64,000 nt of DNA from CAXMQZ01 sp963707075 (GTDB taxonomy: Bacteria; Acidobacteriota; Thermoanaerobaculia; Multivoradales; JAHEKO01), in assembly GCA_963707075.1 (NCBI GenBank), contig CAVPOX010000018.1:1-64000 (forward strand). Reading direction: 5' to 3'. The notes beneath the pieces are model-generated. The model did not search any database. It saw nothing but the letters and a program-made list of their open reading frames with translations, and was not told where the DNA came from. Position numbers and translations under genes: made by a program. Below are positions 18,551 through 30,404 of the stretch, piece by piece; position 1 is the stretch's first letter, and each line of letters starts with the position of its first letter.

Positions 18551-21500
18551 GTGAGCCGAGATTCCCAACAGTGGTTGATCGCCTTTCTGGATTCCCGCAG
18601 TCTAGAAGCCCCCGACGGCCGCCCGCTTCACGCCTATCGCACAACAAGCGCGGAGTTTGATGAACTGGGCGAGATTGTGCGCCAGAGCGCCACCTCAACA
18701 GGGGCTCGCGATCTGAGCTTGGTAACAGCCAGAGCACTCTGCCTCTTCGCCGCCGAGTGGTGGCGTCGCAACCACGAAGGTGGGCCTTGGAAATGGGAGG
18801 GTATCCTCTCCGACAGTGGTCTGGAGGAAGAGAGCTTTCAGCACCTCTACCCTTCTTTCGAAGCTGGCTTGAAATGGTGGAAGCGAGAGCTACTTCGCGA
18901 CAATCGGGGTCGAATCTTCCTAGTAACCCTGGCTTGCGAAGGAGGTCTACCTCTCAGGCTAGTGCGAAGAGAGGGTGCCTCCCTCCACGTCTTCTTTCGA
19001 CATCTCCTCGAAGAATTCCACATCTTCTGCCACACGGGTATCCCAGCCGAGGACCTTGCCGAGGGCCTCCAGCGACATCTTCCCAAGAGTCTTCGACATG
19101 CGGTGGTATTCGAGTTAGGGGGACGCCTCGTCACATCCATCTGGGACCTCCAGGAACGCGTTGGTGACGCATCCGACCCCATTTCCTTCCTCGACTCAAG
19201 ACATCCCGAGTGGAGAACAAGCCTTCCTCTCGAGATCGAGGACGAGACAGCGCAATCGCTACTACAAGGATTGGTGTTCGAGGCACGAAGTCTCAAAAGA
19301 CGTCAGCCGGCACGGTTTCGCGCTAATCGAAAACTACTCAATGCCGCTGACTCTTGGGAACTAGTGACCGATTTCCAGTGTCCAAGTTCGCTCACCGGAG
19401 AGCAGATTGAGGATCTCTTTCGAATGGCCTCTTCAGAGGTCCCTTCCCGGTTTCAACTTCGAATTGAAGCGGGATCCGGCGATCAGCAGGTTCTTGCTAA
19501 CGCGACCGAGCTCCTGTCGAGCTCAGGTCGTACCTTTCGAGTCGAGCAGGCAGCAACCTCAAGGGCGCGACTGCGAGGCCAAGCTGCAGCCGAATCTCTG
19601 GAATTGTGGCTGGACAGCAGGGACCGGTCTTTCGGCCCTGCAACCTTTAGCGGATCATCAGGTCTCAGCGGGCTGCCCTGGGTCTTTGTCGATGGAGATG
19701 ACAGCTACCTCAACTTCGCGGGTCAAGGGTCTGTCCGAGTCAAGGAACCTCAATGCTACGTTGCACTTCGGGATCCCAAGAACACGGCTCTCGAGGGCGT
19801 AGCCACTAATGAACCCTGGGGTCATGTGTCCTGGTTCGACCGAGATCTCGTCTGCGTAGATGACGGGCTGACTGTCGAAAGCGAAGACTACATCTGTTCC
19901 ATTCGCACCAAGGAAGAGGGCGCGACAAAATACGATTTTCGTCTCGATGGGCGAGAACCCGCAATGCTGTCATCGCCTCTTGAGGCCTTCCTTGGGTTTC
20001 CACGAGTTCTTGCGACTCCACAAGAGGGACTGGCCCGACCTGAACCTGTAGAGATTGGCAGGATTCGCTGGCGACCCAGCCACGACAAGAGCCCATGGAG
20101 TACCGATCTCGGAAGTTGCCTGGGCGAGGTGATGGTGCAGGTGATTGATAGTTCTGAGGTTCTGTATCAGACCCACTGTCTCATCCTGCCCGCCAACAGC
20201 GAAGTGAATCTTGAGCCCGGACATTCCTCTCGCGAGGGCACGATTCTGCTCTCCGGGACCGGAGGTGCCCTCGTCGGCACAACATCTCCCGAGGATCTAG
20301 AAATAGGAATTGAATCTGCTGCTGATGAATGCCGCATCGCGCTGAAAACTGGCGCCGAACCACCCCATCAAGTCGATGTTGTTCTCGACTGGGGTGAACG
20401 CCGCCGTGCCAGCTTCCGAGTGCCTTTTCCGGCAAGAGGCGCGCGGTTCATCGGGCCAGGGGGTGAGGTACTGGGGATCGATGAATCGGTGCCAATCGAT
20501 GCGTTGACAGGAGTTCACGCAGTTGGCATGACCGTCGACAGTGGCGAGCGATTCTTCGTCGAGGCTAACCTCGTCGCAGATGACCTAGACTCAAGTTCCG
20601 ATCTAAGGATTTGGGCCGATCTGAGGAGAACCTCTGATACCAGAAACGATCTGGAACTTCGGTTCCTGAAGGCCCGACTCTTGGCGCTCTTTGCCGAGAC
20701 AAGTGAACTTGATGCATTGATTCGCTTGAGAATCGAGTCCGATGGAGCAGCGTTCCGGCCGCGTCCAATCTACGTTCAGCGTTTTGGAGCAAAGTTTAAG
20801 ATTGACCGAGAGCGGGGCACACTGTCCCTCAAAGGCGGCAGCCTCAATCGGAAACTGGCGGGTGAGATTCGTTGCGAGGCTCTTCGTCTCTGGGACCCGG
20901 GTGCTGAGCCTGAAATCCTGCCCGAGACCATGGAAGAGGGTGAGTGGTCCTTCGACCCCAAGAGTCGGGAGCCAGGACCCTGGCTAGTTGTTGGCTGGTT
21001 AGGGAACGAATGTCGCATCAGGCCAACTCTCTGGACAGTTGGAAGCGAGGGCGCAACCATTGGGGGCCCGACACCAGCCTCCGTCCCCATCCTCAACGCT
21101 GTGAACTGTGCTGATCCCAAAGAAAGGCAACACCTCTTCCGGGCGGCTATGAATCACCTTGAAGAACAACCGCTCTGCGATGACTGGCAGATCCTGGACA
21201 GCTTCATCGACCTCACCTCATCACTTCCGCCCTCGACATTAGAGGTCTCTACGTACCTGGCAAAACATCCGCGCGTAGCTGTCCAGTCCCTGATTCTCTC
21301 CAACTCCCCAGAGAGGTTCAGTTCGGTCTGGGCCGCAATGGAGGAACTTCCGTTCCTCTGGTCCCTCATCCCGATTGAGGATTGGGTGGGAGCTACCAAC
21401 AGCTATGCAACAGCTCTGCTCGAAGAGCTTGGATCTCTAGAGAACGGCATCGTCCTGGTGCTTCAGACTCTTTCTAGCTTTTTCGACCTAGCCCCGGCAA

Positions 21501-21958
21501 CGCCAGAGCGTAACTTCCTGAAGCCAGTCATTGCGCTTCTCCGAGCTCGAGAGTTGAACGACGCGGACGCCCGTGACGAGCTCGCCATTCAAAGGAGTGA
21601 GATCGGGAGACGCAAATTGCGCGAGAGGATCGAGACGGAAAGACAAGGTCTCTTTCACAGAAATGAAGATCGGCGATGGTTACGGGTAAGCGCCCTTGAC
21701 GAGTGGTTGAGAGCTAAGGCACAAGTTGGGCCACCTGAGATTGGAGAGGCTCTCGAGGGTACACGAAGTGTGGCCGGCTTTCGCTCATCGACACTCCTGG
21801 CTCCAGTTGTAGTTGCGACATCTAGCGTCTATTCGATTCCCCTGCCCAAGGTCCTACAGCAACAAATCAGAGCATTACGGTTCTTCGACCTCGAGTGGTT
21901 TAGCCAAGCTCTTCGCCTCTACTTCTCACTGTTGATTGGCCGGAGATTTCCAGACTAG
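18551..21958 (+). CDS. druH: DruH-like protein, partner of the DruE-like helicase
   Basis: An intact protein of about 1,135 residues. I prefer GTG 18551 (preceded by GGGAG at 18543-18547) to the TTG at 18470, whose GGAGGAG is too close. No enzymatic motif is obvious; the middle is rich in beta strands (for example VQVIDSSEVLYQTHCLILPA) and the ends are helical. It lies six bases upstream of a very large DEAD-box/DUF1998 helicase. In Druantia type III the system is just two genes, a large uncharacterised DruH followed by DruE, and size and order here fit. I assign it by context and size, not by recognised residues. It may be a substrate-recognition or scaffold subunit. Confidence 0.55.
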   Translation: MSRDSQQWLIAFLDSRSLEAPDGRPLHAYRTTSAEFDELGEIVRQSATSTGARDLSLVTARALCLFAAEWWRRNHEGGPWKWEGILSDSGLEEESFQHLYPSFEAGLKWWKRELLRDNRGRIFLVTLACEGGLPLRLVRREGASLHVFFRHLLEEFHIFCHTGIPAEDLAEGLQRHLPKSLRHAVVFELGGRLVTSIWDLQERVGDASDPISFLDSRHPEWRTSLPLEIEDETAQSLLQGLVFEARSLKRRQPARFRANRKLLNAADSWELVTDFQCPSSLTGEQIEDLFRMASSEVPSRFQLRIEAGSGDQQVLANATELLSSSGRTFRVEQAATSRARLRGQAAAESLELWLDSRDRSFGPATFSGSSGLSGLPWVFVDGDDSYLNFAGQGSVRVKEPQCYVALRDPKNTALEGVATNEPWGHVSWFDRDLVCVDDGLTVESEDYICSIRTKEEGATKYDFRLDGREPAMLSSPLEAFLGFPRVLATPQEGLARPEPVEIGRIRWRPSHDKSPWSTDLGSCLGEVMVQVIDSSEVLYQTHCLILPANSEVNLEPGHSSREGTILLSGTGGALVGTTSPEDLEIGIESAADECRIALKTGAEPPHQVDVVLDWGERRRASFRVPFPARGARFIGPGGEVLGIDESVPIDALTGVHAVGMTVDSGERFFVEANLVADDLDSSSDLRIWADLRRTSDTRNDLELRFLKARLLALFAETSELDALIRLRIESDGAAFRPRPIYVQRFGAKFKIDRERGTLSLKGGSLNRKLAGEIRCEALRLWDPGAEPEILPETMEEGEWSFDPKSREPGPWLVVGWLGNECRIRPTLWTVGSEGATIGGPTPASVPILNAVNCADPKERQHLFRAAMNHLEEQPLCDDWQILDSFIDLTSSLPPSTLEVSTYLAKHPRVAVQSLILSNSPERFSSVWAAMEELPFLWSLIPIEDWVGATNSYATALLEELGSLENGIVLVLQTLSSFFDLAPATPERNFLKPVIALLRARELNDADARDELAIQRSEIGRRKLRERIETERQGLFHRNEDRRWLRVSALDEWLRAKAQVGPPEIGEALEGTRSVAGFRSSTLLAPVVVATSSVYSIPLPKVLQQQIRALRFFDLEWFSQALRLYFSLLIGRRFPD

Positions 21959-21964
21959 GAACTC

Positions 21965-24900
21965 ATGTTCAAATCACTCGATACCACTTCCATTGCCACC
22001 CTCAACACCGAGTTGCGGAGGCGCTCTGCAAGAGCCTTGATGGGGCATTTGTCGCCTAGATCCGAGCCCTTGAGAAGGTTTCTGCGCGACACTCTGGAAG
22101 AACAGGATCTGGCTGAAACTCAGCTCGTCACTGATCCCGTATTCGAAGCAACCTTTGGGTGGAAGACCTCTAAAGAGACCATGGAGTCCCTGGGAGGCAA
22201 GCTGTTTTCAGAGGAACTCATACAAGCTCTGGACCAGCCGCCAACAGACCTTCAAGAGAACCGCTTTCCGAAGGACACTCACCCCTATCAGCACCAGACT
22301 GACAGCTGGCACGCCCTTCTTGACGATAGTCCGCGCTCACTCATTGTGACGAGCGGTACTGGTTCAGGAAAAACCGAGTGTTTCTTGCTCCCAGTGCTAG
22401 AGAGCCTCGTCAGGAAGCGCCAACAAACCAGTCAGCTTGTAGGTGTCCAGGCTCTCTTCCTGTACCCACTGAATGCCCTTATCAATAGTCAGAGAGACCG
22501 CCTCAGGGCATGGACTGCCGGTTTTGGCGATTCAATTCGCTTTTGCCTTTACAACGGAGAAACACCAGAGACCGTGCGATCGAGCCGGCTGAGGGACTTT
22601 CCAAGCGAGGTTCCAGACCGAAGGACTCTCAGACAGATTCCGCCCCCTTTGCTGGTGACCAACTCAACGATGCTCGAGTACATGCTCGTTCGCCGTGACG
22701 ACGCGCCAATCCTGCAGACATCTCAGGGTCTCCTCCGCTGGGTCATCATTGACGAAGCGCACACCTATCTTGGCTCGCAAGCAGCGGAGATCGCACTTCT
22801 CCTGCGCCGCGTGCTCCACTCATTTGGTGTCACTCCGGCTGAAGTGCGCTTTGTTGCGACCTCCGCCACTATCGGTGGTCAGGATCAAGAGTCAACGGAC
22901 AGGCTCAGCGAATTCATGGCTGACATCTCAGGAGTGTCGGCGAGATCGAGTTCATGTCATTCATGGCAAACGCTTCGTTGAGAGGCTTTCGAAGAGCTCT
23001 TTACAGCTGGATCAGGAGCTCCCCAGCCTTCACGAACTAGCGAGTCTGAACCCCGGTGACCAGTTTGATGCCCTGGCCTCCAACGCCAAGTGCCGAGCGG
23101 TACGGGCCGCCCTGGCCGCCAAGCCACAGAGTCTGGGCGACATCCGCACCCTTTTCGGGAAGGGAGTTGGCACGTCAGAGGCGCTCCAGCTGCTGGAAGT
23201 CGGGGCAACCGCAAAAAGCGATCTGGGTCGCTTCCTGCCACTCAGAACGCATTTTTTTCATCGCACGCTCAAAGGACTGTGGGCTTGCTGCAAACAGAAC
23301 TGCAAAGGGCGTTCATCGTCGTGTCTCGAGGATCCCAACTGGCCGTTCGGGAGAATCTACTTTGAACCCAGAGAACAATGCGAGGCCTGCGGCTCTGTAG
23401 TCTTTCCGCTATTGCTCTGTCGAGAGTGCGGAGAGGTCTATCTGGGTGCCGAGGAAGTCCGGGAGGATCGGTCGGCGTATCTTCGCGCCCGCAATCTCGA
23501 GTCCGTCGAGGATCTCCTTGAAGAGGAAATCTCTCTCATTGAAGACGACGCTGAGGAAGAGGATTCAGAGGACGGAGAGACTGGACCGGCCCCCGCTTCG
23601 CAGCGACTTCCGAGACTTCTACTCGACCCACGAAATATGGAAGGTCTTGCGACCGACAAGCTGGTCGTCGGAACCGGGGAGTTGGCTGAAGGAGACAACG
23701 GCACGGTTCTTCAGAAGGTTGGACTCATCCTGCCTGACGCTGGAGGTCGGCTCCAATGCGTGACCTGTGGTCGCCGAGAGGGTCGCAGACCTCAGTTCAT
23801 GCCAGCCAGGGTCGGCGCTAACTTCTTCTTGAATGTGGCTGTTCCAACACTCCTAGAGAACACACAGCCCTACGAAGGGTCGCGCGAGTGGCTCCCAAAC
23901 GAGGGTCGGCGACTTATCAGCTTTACAGACAGCCGCCACGGAACGGCCAGCTTTGCCCTTCGCTCGCAGTTAGAATCCGAGCGAAACCACATTCGAAGTG
24001 CGCTCTACCACTTCGTTCTCGGCCAGCGGCAAACTCGAAGTGAAGCCGAGTTGATTCAAATCGAAGAGGTTGTCGAAGCACTATCTGCGCAAGTACTTTC
24101 GGGAAACGTCGCACTGAAACACCTCCTGGCTCAACAAGAGGAACTCCTTGCATCGGCCAAGAGTGAACAGCGAGGAAGTACGGACTGGGCTGGCGCTGTC
24201 GCGGCCCTCCAGCGTGACCGAGCTGTTGAGGAGCAAATGCCTCCCCTTTGGGCTGAGAGGTCCTACGGCCAGATCACTTCAGGAGACCTACCCGAATTTC
24301 TCTTGATCAGAGAACTGTTCCGCCGTCCGAAGCGCCAGAACTCGGTCGAGACCCTGGGGCTCCTCGCACTCACCTACCCTGGAATAGAAGCCATCGGGCA
24401 ACGCGCCATCCCCGGAGTCTGGAAGAGGTTGGCGCTGGCACCGAACGACTGGAAGTCTCTTCTTGCCGTGATGATGGACCACTTCATCAGGGCCTACTCC
24501 GCGGTAATGATTCCTGCTCACTTCCTCCGCTGGTTGGGTGCACCGATCCATGCCAGATTTCTTCTCGGTCCGGAGAGTGAGCCACCTCTGCAGCACCAGG
24601 TCCGCTGGCCCCGGGTCCTCGGGGCGCAGAGCCGCAGTCAGATTGTCTGGCTGATCGCTCGTGGCCTCGGACTTTCATTAGAAAGAAGGGATGACTGCCG
24701 GGTCATAACCGAGGTCCTGGATGAGGCTTGGGCAGCAATTCGCCCGCTCTTGCGGCAGTTTGCGGAGGGGTATCAGCTGGACTTAGCACAGAACGCCCAA
24801 CTCGTGGAGGTCAGTGCCGCTTGGTTCTGCCCAGTGACGAGACGAGTGCTCCCTCGAACCTTCCGTGAGCTTAGCCCGTATCTAGGGCCCCAAAGAGCCA

Positions 24901-27900
24901 CAGAGGAGGGACGCTGTACCCGCGTCTCTCTACCTCGCCTCCCCTACCCTCACTGGAGAGACGAGTCAGGAAGACAGATCTCCAAGGAGGAGATATCGCA
25001 ATGGCTCGAGGACTCGGCAGCTATTGAAACCCTTCGGGAGATGGGTGCATGGGCTGACATAAGCGACCGGCTTGCCGCCGGATCTGAGTACATTCGGGTT
25101 GAAGAGCACTCTGCTCAGCAGGACTCACAGAAGCTCCGCACTTTCGAGAATTCCTTTAAGAAGGGGTATATCAACGTCCTTAGTTGCTCGACCACAATGG
25201 AGATGGGAGTCGACATAGGTGGCTTATCGGCAATAGCAATGAACAATGCGCCTCCAAGTCCTGCCAACTTTCTACAGCGGGCAGGACGCGCAGGCAGGCG
25301 AGGCGAGGGCATCTCAACTAGCCTGACCATGTGTCGAAGTGTCCCTCACGGAGAAGCTCTCTTCAGAAATCCACTCTGGCCATTTACCACTCCCGTGTAT
25401 GTCCCCCGAGTCTCGTTGGAGAGCGACAAGATCGTCAGCAGACACCTCAACGCACTGATCCTCTCGTCATACCTGAAATCAGCCAATGCCGACCCTCCTC
25501 GGCTCACCGCTGGCTGGTTTTTCGGTTCGGACCCCACATCCTCATCGACTCCAGCTACCAGATTCATTGCATGGTGCCGCCACCGCGCGAGACAAACGGA
25601 CAGCCGACTGGTCGAGGGACTTAAGGCAATCACCGCCAATACGCGGCTTGCAGGGTCCTCAGCAACCCAGATCCTGAGCTCTGCAGCTGAAAGCGTTTCT
25701 CAGCACCAGGACATGTGGGAAGCTGAACTGGCTGCCCTTAGGGATGATCTAGAGGCGTTTGGAGGAACCTCCTCAAACGGTGAGAAGACGCCCGCCGAGC
25801 TAGCCATCTCACGTCAGATCCACAGGATCGAGGGAGAGTATCTCCTGAGTGAGCTCGCCTCCCGGGGCTTCTTGCCTGGCTACGGCTTTCCGACATCAGT
25901 CGTTCCCTTCATACCTACAACATTGCGACAGCTTCGCCACGAAGAAAGAAGGCGACGCAGACGGGCAGCTGCTGGCCAAGACAGAGAAGATCGCCCGGCT
26001 CGCCGCAGAGGATACCCATCGCGAGATCTGCCACTGGCAATTCGAGATTACGCCCCTGGAAACCAATTCGTTCTCGATGGGCGGGTCTTCGAGTCTCAGG
26101 GCGTAACCCTGAACTGGCACATTCCGCCCGGTGATCAGGGGGTCCGCGAGCTGCAATCTTTTAGGTGGGCCTGGCGGTGCAAGAGTTGTGGTGCAAGCGG
26201 TACCAGGCCGACAAGGATTGAAGAGTGCCCTTCTTGTGGCTCGGGCCAGCTCTTCTCGCCTCAATACCTCCAGCCAACTGGTTTCGCTGTGGGTATCGAT
26301 TTCGAGCCTCACAACGATGTGAGCCAAACCACCTTTATCCCTGTTGAAGATCCGTGGATCACGGCTGGCCTCCAGCCGTGGTCGGCCCTGCCACAAATCG
26401 ACTGGGGAAGATATCGGTACAGCCCCAACGGTCACATCTTCCACTTCAGTCGAGGCCTCCACGGGGCTGGGTTTGGCATTTGCCTTCGATGTGGGAGGGC
26501 GGCAAGTGAGCTCCCGATGAGCCAAGACCCGGCATTGCCGAGGGCCTTGGAAGACCATACTCGATTGCGCGGTGGACGGGAGCCAGACGGGCAGACCCGC
26601 TGTTCAGGTAACGACGAGGAGTGGGCGATAAAGCGTCACCAGTGGCTCGGAGTCGCCACGTCTACTGATGTATTTGAGATTCTCTTGACCCACCCGGAGA
26701 CGGGTGAACCGCCCGAAAAGATGGCCGCACTTTCGATAGCCGTAGCCTTAAGAGAAGCGCTCGCTGAACACCTGGGTATTGAGACACGTGAGATCGGGTG
26801 CGGAGCTGTCGAGACTCGCGGAACAACTGCCTCAAAAGGCTACTCAGCGGTTATCTATGACCGTGCAACTGGCGGCGCAGGGTTCGTTGGAGCACTTGCA
26901 GATGATCTCCCAACCGTAATGAGGGCCGCTCGAAAGCGACTTTCATGCCCGAGAGAATGTGACCGCGCTTGCCAAGCCTGCCTCCTCAACTATGACACCC
27001 AGCATCAATTCAAAAACCTTGATCGGCACAAGGCCCTGAGCTGGCTCACTTCAGACTTCCTTTCATCGCTCGAGCTCCCCAGCCACTTGAAGCTACTTGG
27101 AGACAACTCCGCAGCCGAGTTTTCACCTCTTCCTGAAGCACTCCAAAGGGAAATGAAGCGAATCAGTGCTCAGGAGCTAAGAGTCTTCTTGAACGAAGAT
27201 TCGAACCTGTGGGACACCGAAGATTGGTCGCTCCGCTCCAACCTTCTGAGATGGGCTTCGGAGGGCAAGAACATCAGAATCGTTATCCCTCGCTCGTCCT
27301 TGAGGAGCATCGATCCAGGAATCGCAAACCCATTGGCAAGCTACGCCGAGATTGGCTCGTTCGAATTGAGGACTTCTCCCACATCAACCCGGACCGAGGG
27401 TGCTCAGGGGTTTGTAATCGCTGAGTTGCTGTCTGGTGACGGTGTCATCCGCTGGGCCGTCAGCGATCAAGAGAGCCTAATACCCAATGGTGATTGGGGT
27501 AGTCCGACTACCTCGCCGCTGGTGCGTTCCCTTGTCGAAAAGGGACAGAAGTCAGTGGTCACGAAACCTCTCCACCCAGACGACTTGAGGCGGCAATTTC
27601 AGGGCACAGTGATCGAAATCGCCATCAAGGAGGAGCTTGACGGGCCAATAGGTTCGTTTGGCGAGCGTTTCTGGGATTGCCTCGGGGGCCATGTTCAAGA
27701 GCTCGACAAGCGCCTTCGCGATGGGGTTTCGATTGAAACCATTACCTACAGTGATAGGTACATAAGATCACCGCTCGCAGCAACGCTTCTCTTTAGCGCC
27801 CTGAAGGCTGCCATCGAGCGATGGCCTGAAGCCTTCTCGCGGACAGGCTTGCGCCTACACACTTCGTTTGTCCAATTCGATTCTAGAGAGCAGGTCTTCC

Positions 27901-28235
27901 TCTCGCACAACTGGACAGATTCAGGCCTTCAGAAGGAGGTGCTGACAGAGCTCTTTTCCAAGCTCTCTCAGCACTCACCTGAGGTGCGTCAGACAACCTA
28001 TCGAGATTGCCCCCACGCCAGAGAGCTAGGGCTCCGCTGGACTGATGGGGCTGCCTGGAGACTAAGACTCGATCAGGGCTTTGGCTACTGGGCTGCTCCC
28101 GCAGCACCGCGATTCCGATTTGACGAAGATCCAAGAAATCAGGTGAAAGCGATCTTGAGAACCAAATGTGTTGTCAGTGGGATAAGCCGAGAGTTCCCGA
28201 CCTACCTAAGCCTAACGAACGTGGAGAAGGAGTAA
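21965..28235 (+). CDS. druE: DruE-like DEAD/DEAH helicase with DUF1998 (one frame break)
   Basis: About 2,090 residues once an extra A near 22945 is removed (VSADRVHVIHGKRF is restored). Walker A is SGTGSGKTE (about 22352-22380), followed by WVIIDEAHTYLG (motif II), TSATIGG (III), CSTTMEMGVDIGG (V, about 25185) and LQRAGRAGRRGEG (VI, about 25270). Cysteine clusters CEACG...CRECG (about 23375-23430) and CKSCGASGT...CPSCGSG (26180-26240) look like zinc ribbons. CDRACQACLLNY (about 26960) marks the DUF1998/MZB module. The C-terminal 400 residues (SIETITYSDRYIRSPLA) are helical and family-specific. Druantia DruE proteins have this size and architecture. ATP-driven translocation on invading DNA is expected; cleavage activity is not evident. 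Confidence 0.75.
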
Positions 28236-28302
28236 GAGACGTTCGCCTGTCATCTACTCGAGATGAACTGCAAAGACCAGCAAGTTTCTTTGAGGACCTA
28301 GA

Positions 28303-30399
28303 ATGGAAAACTCGGAGCAACGATACGATTTCTGCTTAGAACTCCTCCGCAGGGCATCTGGGTACCCAGATGCCTCCTTCCGACCAGGACAGTGGGAGGC
28401 AGTCTCCAGACTCTTCAAGAATGAAGAGCGGCTCTTGGTCGTGCAGAGAACAGGCTGGGGAAAGAGTCTTGTGTACTTCCTACTCACCAGGCTGCTTCGT
28501 GAGGATGGGTTCGGACCTACACTACTCGTGTCTCCTCTGCTCTCTCTGATGCGGGACCAGGTGCGTTCTGCTGAACGACTCGAGCTCAGGGCTGTATCTA
28601 TCAACTCGTCCAACCTCAAGGAATGGGACGCGATCTACGAGGCCCTGGAGGCGGACAACGTTGATCTTTTGTTGGTCTCACCGGAGCGCTTGGGGAACAA
28701 TGACTTCGTTGAGAACCATCTAATTCCAGTTGCAGACCGCATCGGTCTCATGGTGGTGGATGAGGCGCACTGTATTTCAGACTGGGGGCACGATTTTCGC
28801 CCCGACTACAGGCGTTTGGTGCGGTTACTTGTGAATCTCCCTGAGAACATCCGGGTATTGGCGACGACGGCGACAGCGAACGACAGGGTCGTCGAAGATG
28901 TCATGGAACAGATTGGTCCACGGCTCCAGGTAATCCGCGGGCCTCTTACCAGAGCAAGCCTGCAACTTCAGACTATTCGCATGCCAAATCAGGCAGCGCG
29001 CATGGCCTGGCTTGCCGAAACGCTCAGCTCCCTCCCAGGCAGCGGCATCATTTACACACTCACAACAAGAGACGCAGAACAGCTTGCGGCCTGGCTCCAG
29101 TCAGAGGGCATTCAGGCCCGTGCTTACCACGGCCGAAAGGTCCACGAAGAACGCCTGGTCTTCGAACAGTCTCTATTGGATAACTCCCTCAAGGCCCTCG
29201 TCGCCACTACAGCCCTTGGAATGGGATTTGACAAGCCGGACCTGAGTTTTGTGATTCACTTCCAGGCCCCACAATCTATCGTCCACTATTACCAGCAAGT
29301 GGGTCGAGCCGGGCGAGCCCTTGAGGATGCGCATGGTGTCCTACTCACGGGCCGGGAAGATCAGGACATAGTTCAGTACTTTATTGAGTCGGCATTCCCC
29401 AAAGAGGACGACATGCGACAGGTGCTTGACGCTCTCGATGCCGCCGAGTACCCCATGGAGTTGTGGAGCATTGAGCCCAAAGTAAATCTCCGCAGAGCCT
29501 ACATCGAGCGTATCCTCAGAATACTCGCCTCACAGGACAATCCGCCTGTAGTCAGGGACGGTAAAGCATGGGCCCGCACTCAGTTCCCTCTGATAATCGA
29601 TCGGGAGCGAATCGAGAACATCACTCAGCAACGGTGGGCCGAATGGGCACAGATTCTGGAGTATTCCGATTGCCACGACTGCCTAATGCAGTTCCTGGCC
29701 CTCGCACTGGACGATCGAGATTGTGAACCCTGCGGCCGCTGCACCTCATGCGTCGGCCAAGAGCCATTACCTAGTACCTACAGCAACGCCACCGCACTTC
29801 GAGCAGTCGAGTTCCTCAATCATCTCGACCTAACACTAACTACTCAGCGGCGATGGAAAGCAAGTGCCTTCCGGACCTATGGCTGGAGCGGCAACATCGA
29901 CAACAGACTACGCGCTGAGGAGGGTCGTACGCTTGCCAAGTGGAATGACGTAGGCTGGGGCAAGATGGTCAGGGAAGGAAAGCACAGTGGTCGATTTGAC
30001 GACGAACTCGTGGATGCAGCTGCAGAGCTTATATGCGAGCAGTGGGCACCGAATCCTGGACTCGACTGGGTGACCTGTGTGGCTTCAATCAAGCACCCAG
30101 TTCTGGTCCCAGATTTCGCCAAGAGACTGGCTAAAGCCTTAGACCTGCCCTTCGTGGACTGCGTGGAAAAGATTCGTAGTACGGAGCCCCAGAAGTCCAT
30201 GCAGAATAGCTTCCAGCAAGCCCGTAACTTGGACGGGGCATTTGCGGTGCAGAAGAATCTGGTTCAAGCAGGGCCGGTTCTCCTGGTTGACGATCTTGTC
30301 GATTCAAGCTGGACGATGACAGTTATTGGCGCGCTTCTCAGGGAAGCTGGCAGTGGATCAGTGTATCCCTTTGCACTGGCCTCAACCGCTACTGGCTAG
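28303..30399 (+). CDS. RecQ-type helicase fused to a ComF-like phosphoribosyltransferase domain
   Basis: Intact, 698 residues. The RecQ core has Walker A QRTGWGKS (48-55), VVDEAHCISDWGHDFRP (motif II with the RecQ aromatic-rich loop), LATTATA and VGRAGRA. A four-cysteine zinc element follows (CHDC... CGRCTSC, about residues 462-490). The last 200 residues are not an HRDC domain. They end in VLLVDDLVDSSWTM, the PRPP-binding loop of type I phosphoribosyltransferases such as ComF. 3'-5' unwinding is expected; the PRT half might make or bind a nucleotide signal, which is speculation. It starts 67 bases after the DruE-like gene and ends five bases before the DprA-like gene, so all three are probably co-expressed. 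Confidence 0.85.
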   Translation: MENSEQRYDFCLELLRRASGYPDASFRPGQWEAVSRLFKNEERLLVVQRTGWGKSLVYFLLTRLLREDGFGPTLLVSPLLSLMRDQVRSAERLELRAVSINSSNLKEWDAIYEALEADNVDLLLVSPERLGNNDFVENHLIPVADRIGLMVVDEAHCISDWGHDFRPDYRRLVRLLVNLPENIRVLATTATANDRVVEDVMEQIGPRLQVIRGPLTRASLQLQTIRMPNQAARMAWLAETLSSLPGSGIIYTLTTRDAEQLAAWLQSEGIQARAYHGRKVHEERLVFEQSLLDNSLKALVATTALGMGFDKPDLSFVIHFQAPQSIVHYYQQVGRAGRALEDAHGVLLTGREDQDIVQYFIESAFPKEDDMRQVLDALDAAEYPMELWSIEPKVNLRRAYIERILRILASQDNPPVVRDGKAWARTQFPLIIDRERIENITQQRWAEWAQILEYSDCHDCLMQFLALALDDRDCEPCGRCTSCVGQEPLPSTYSNATALRAVEFLNHLDLTLTTQRRWKASAFRTYGWSGNIDNRLRAEEGRTLAKWNDVGWGKMVREGKHSGRFDDELVDAAAELICEQWAPNPGLDWVTCVASIKHPVLVPDFAKRLAKALDLPFVDCVEKIRSTEPQKSMQNSFQQARNLDGAFAVQKNLVQAGPVLLVDDLVDSSWTMTVIGALLREAGSGSVYPFALASTATG

Positions 30400-30404
30400 A
30401 GATC

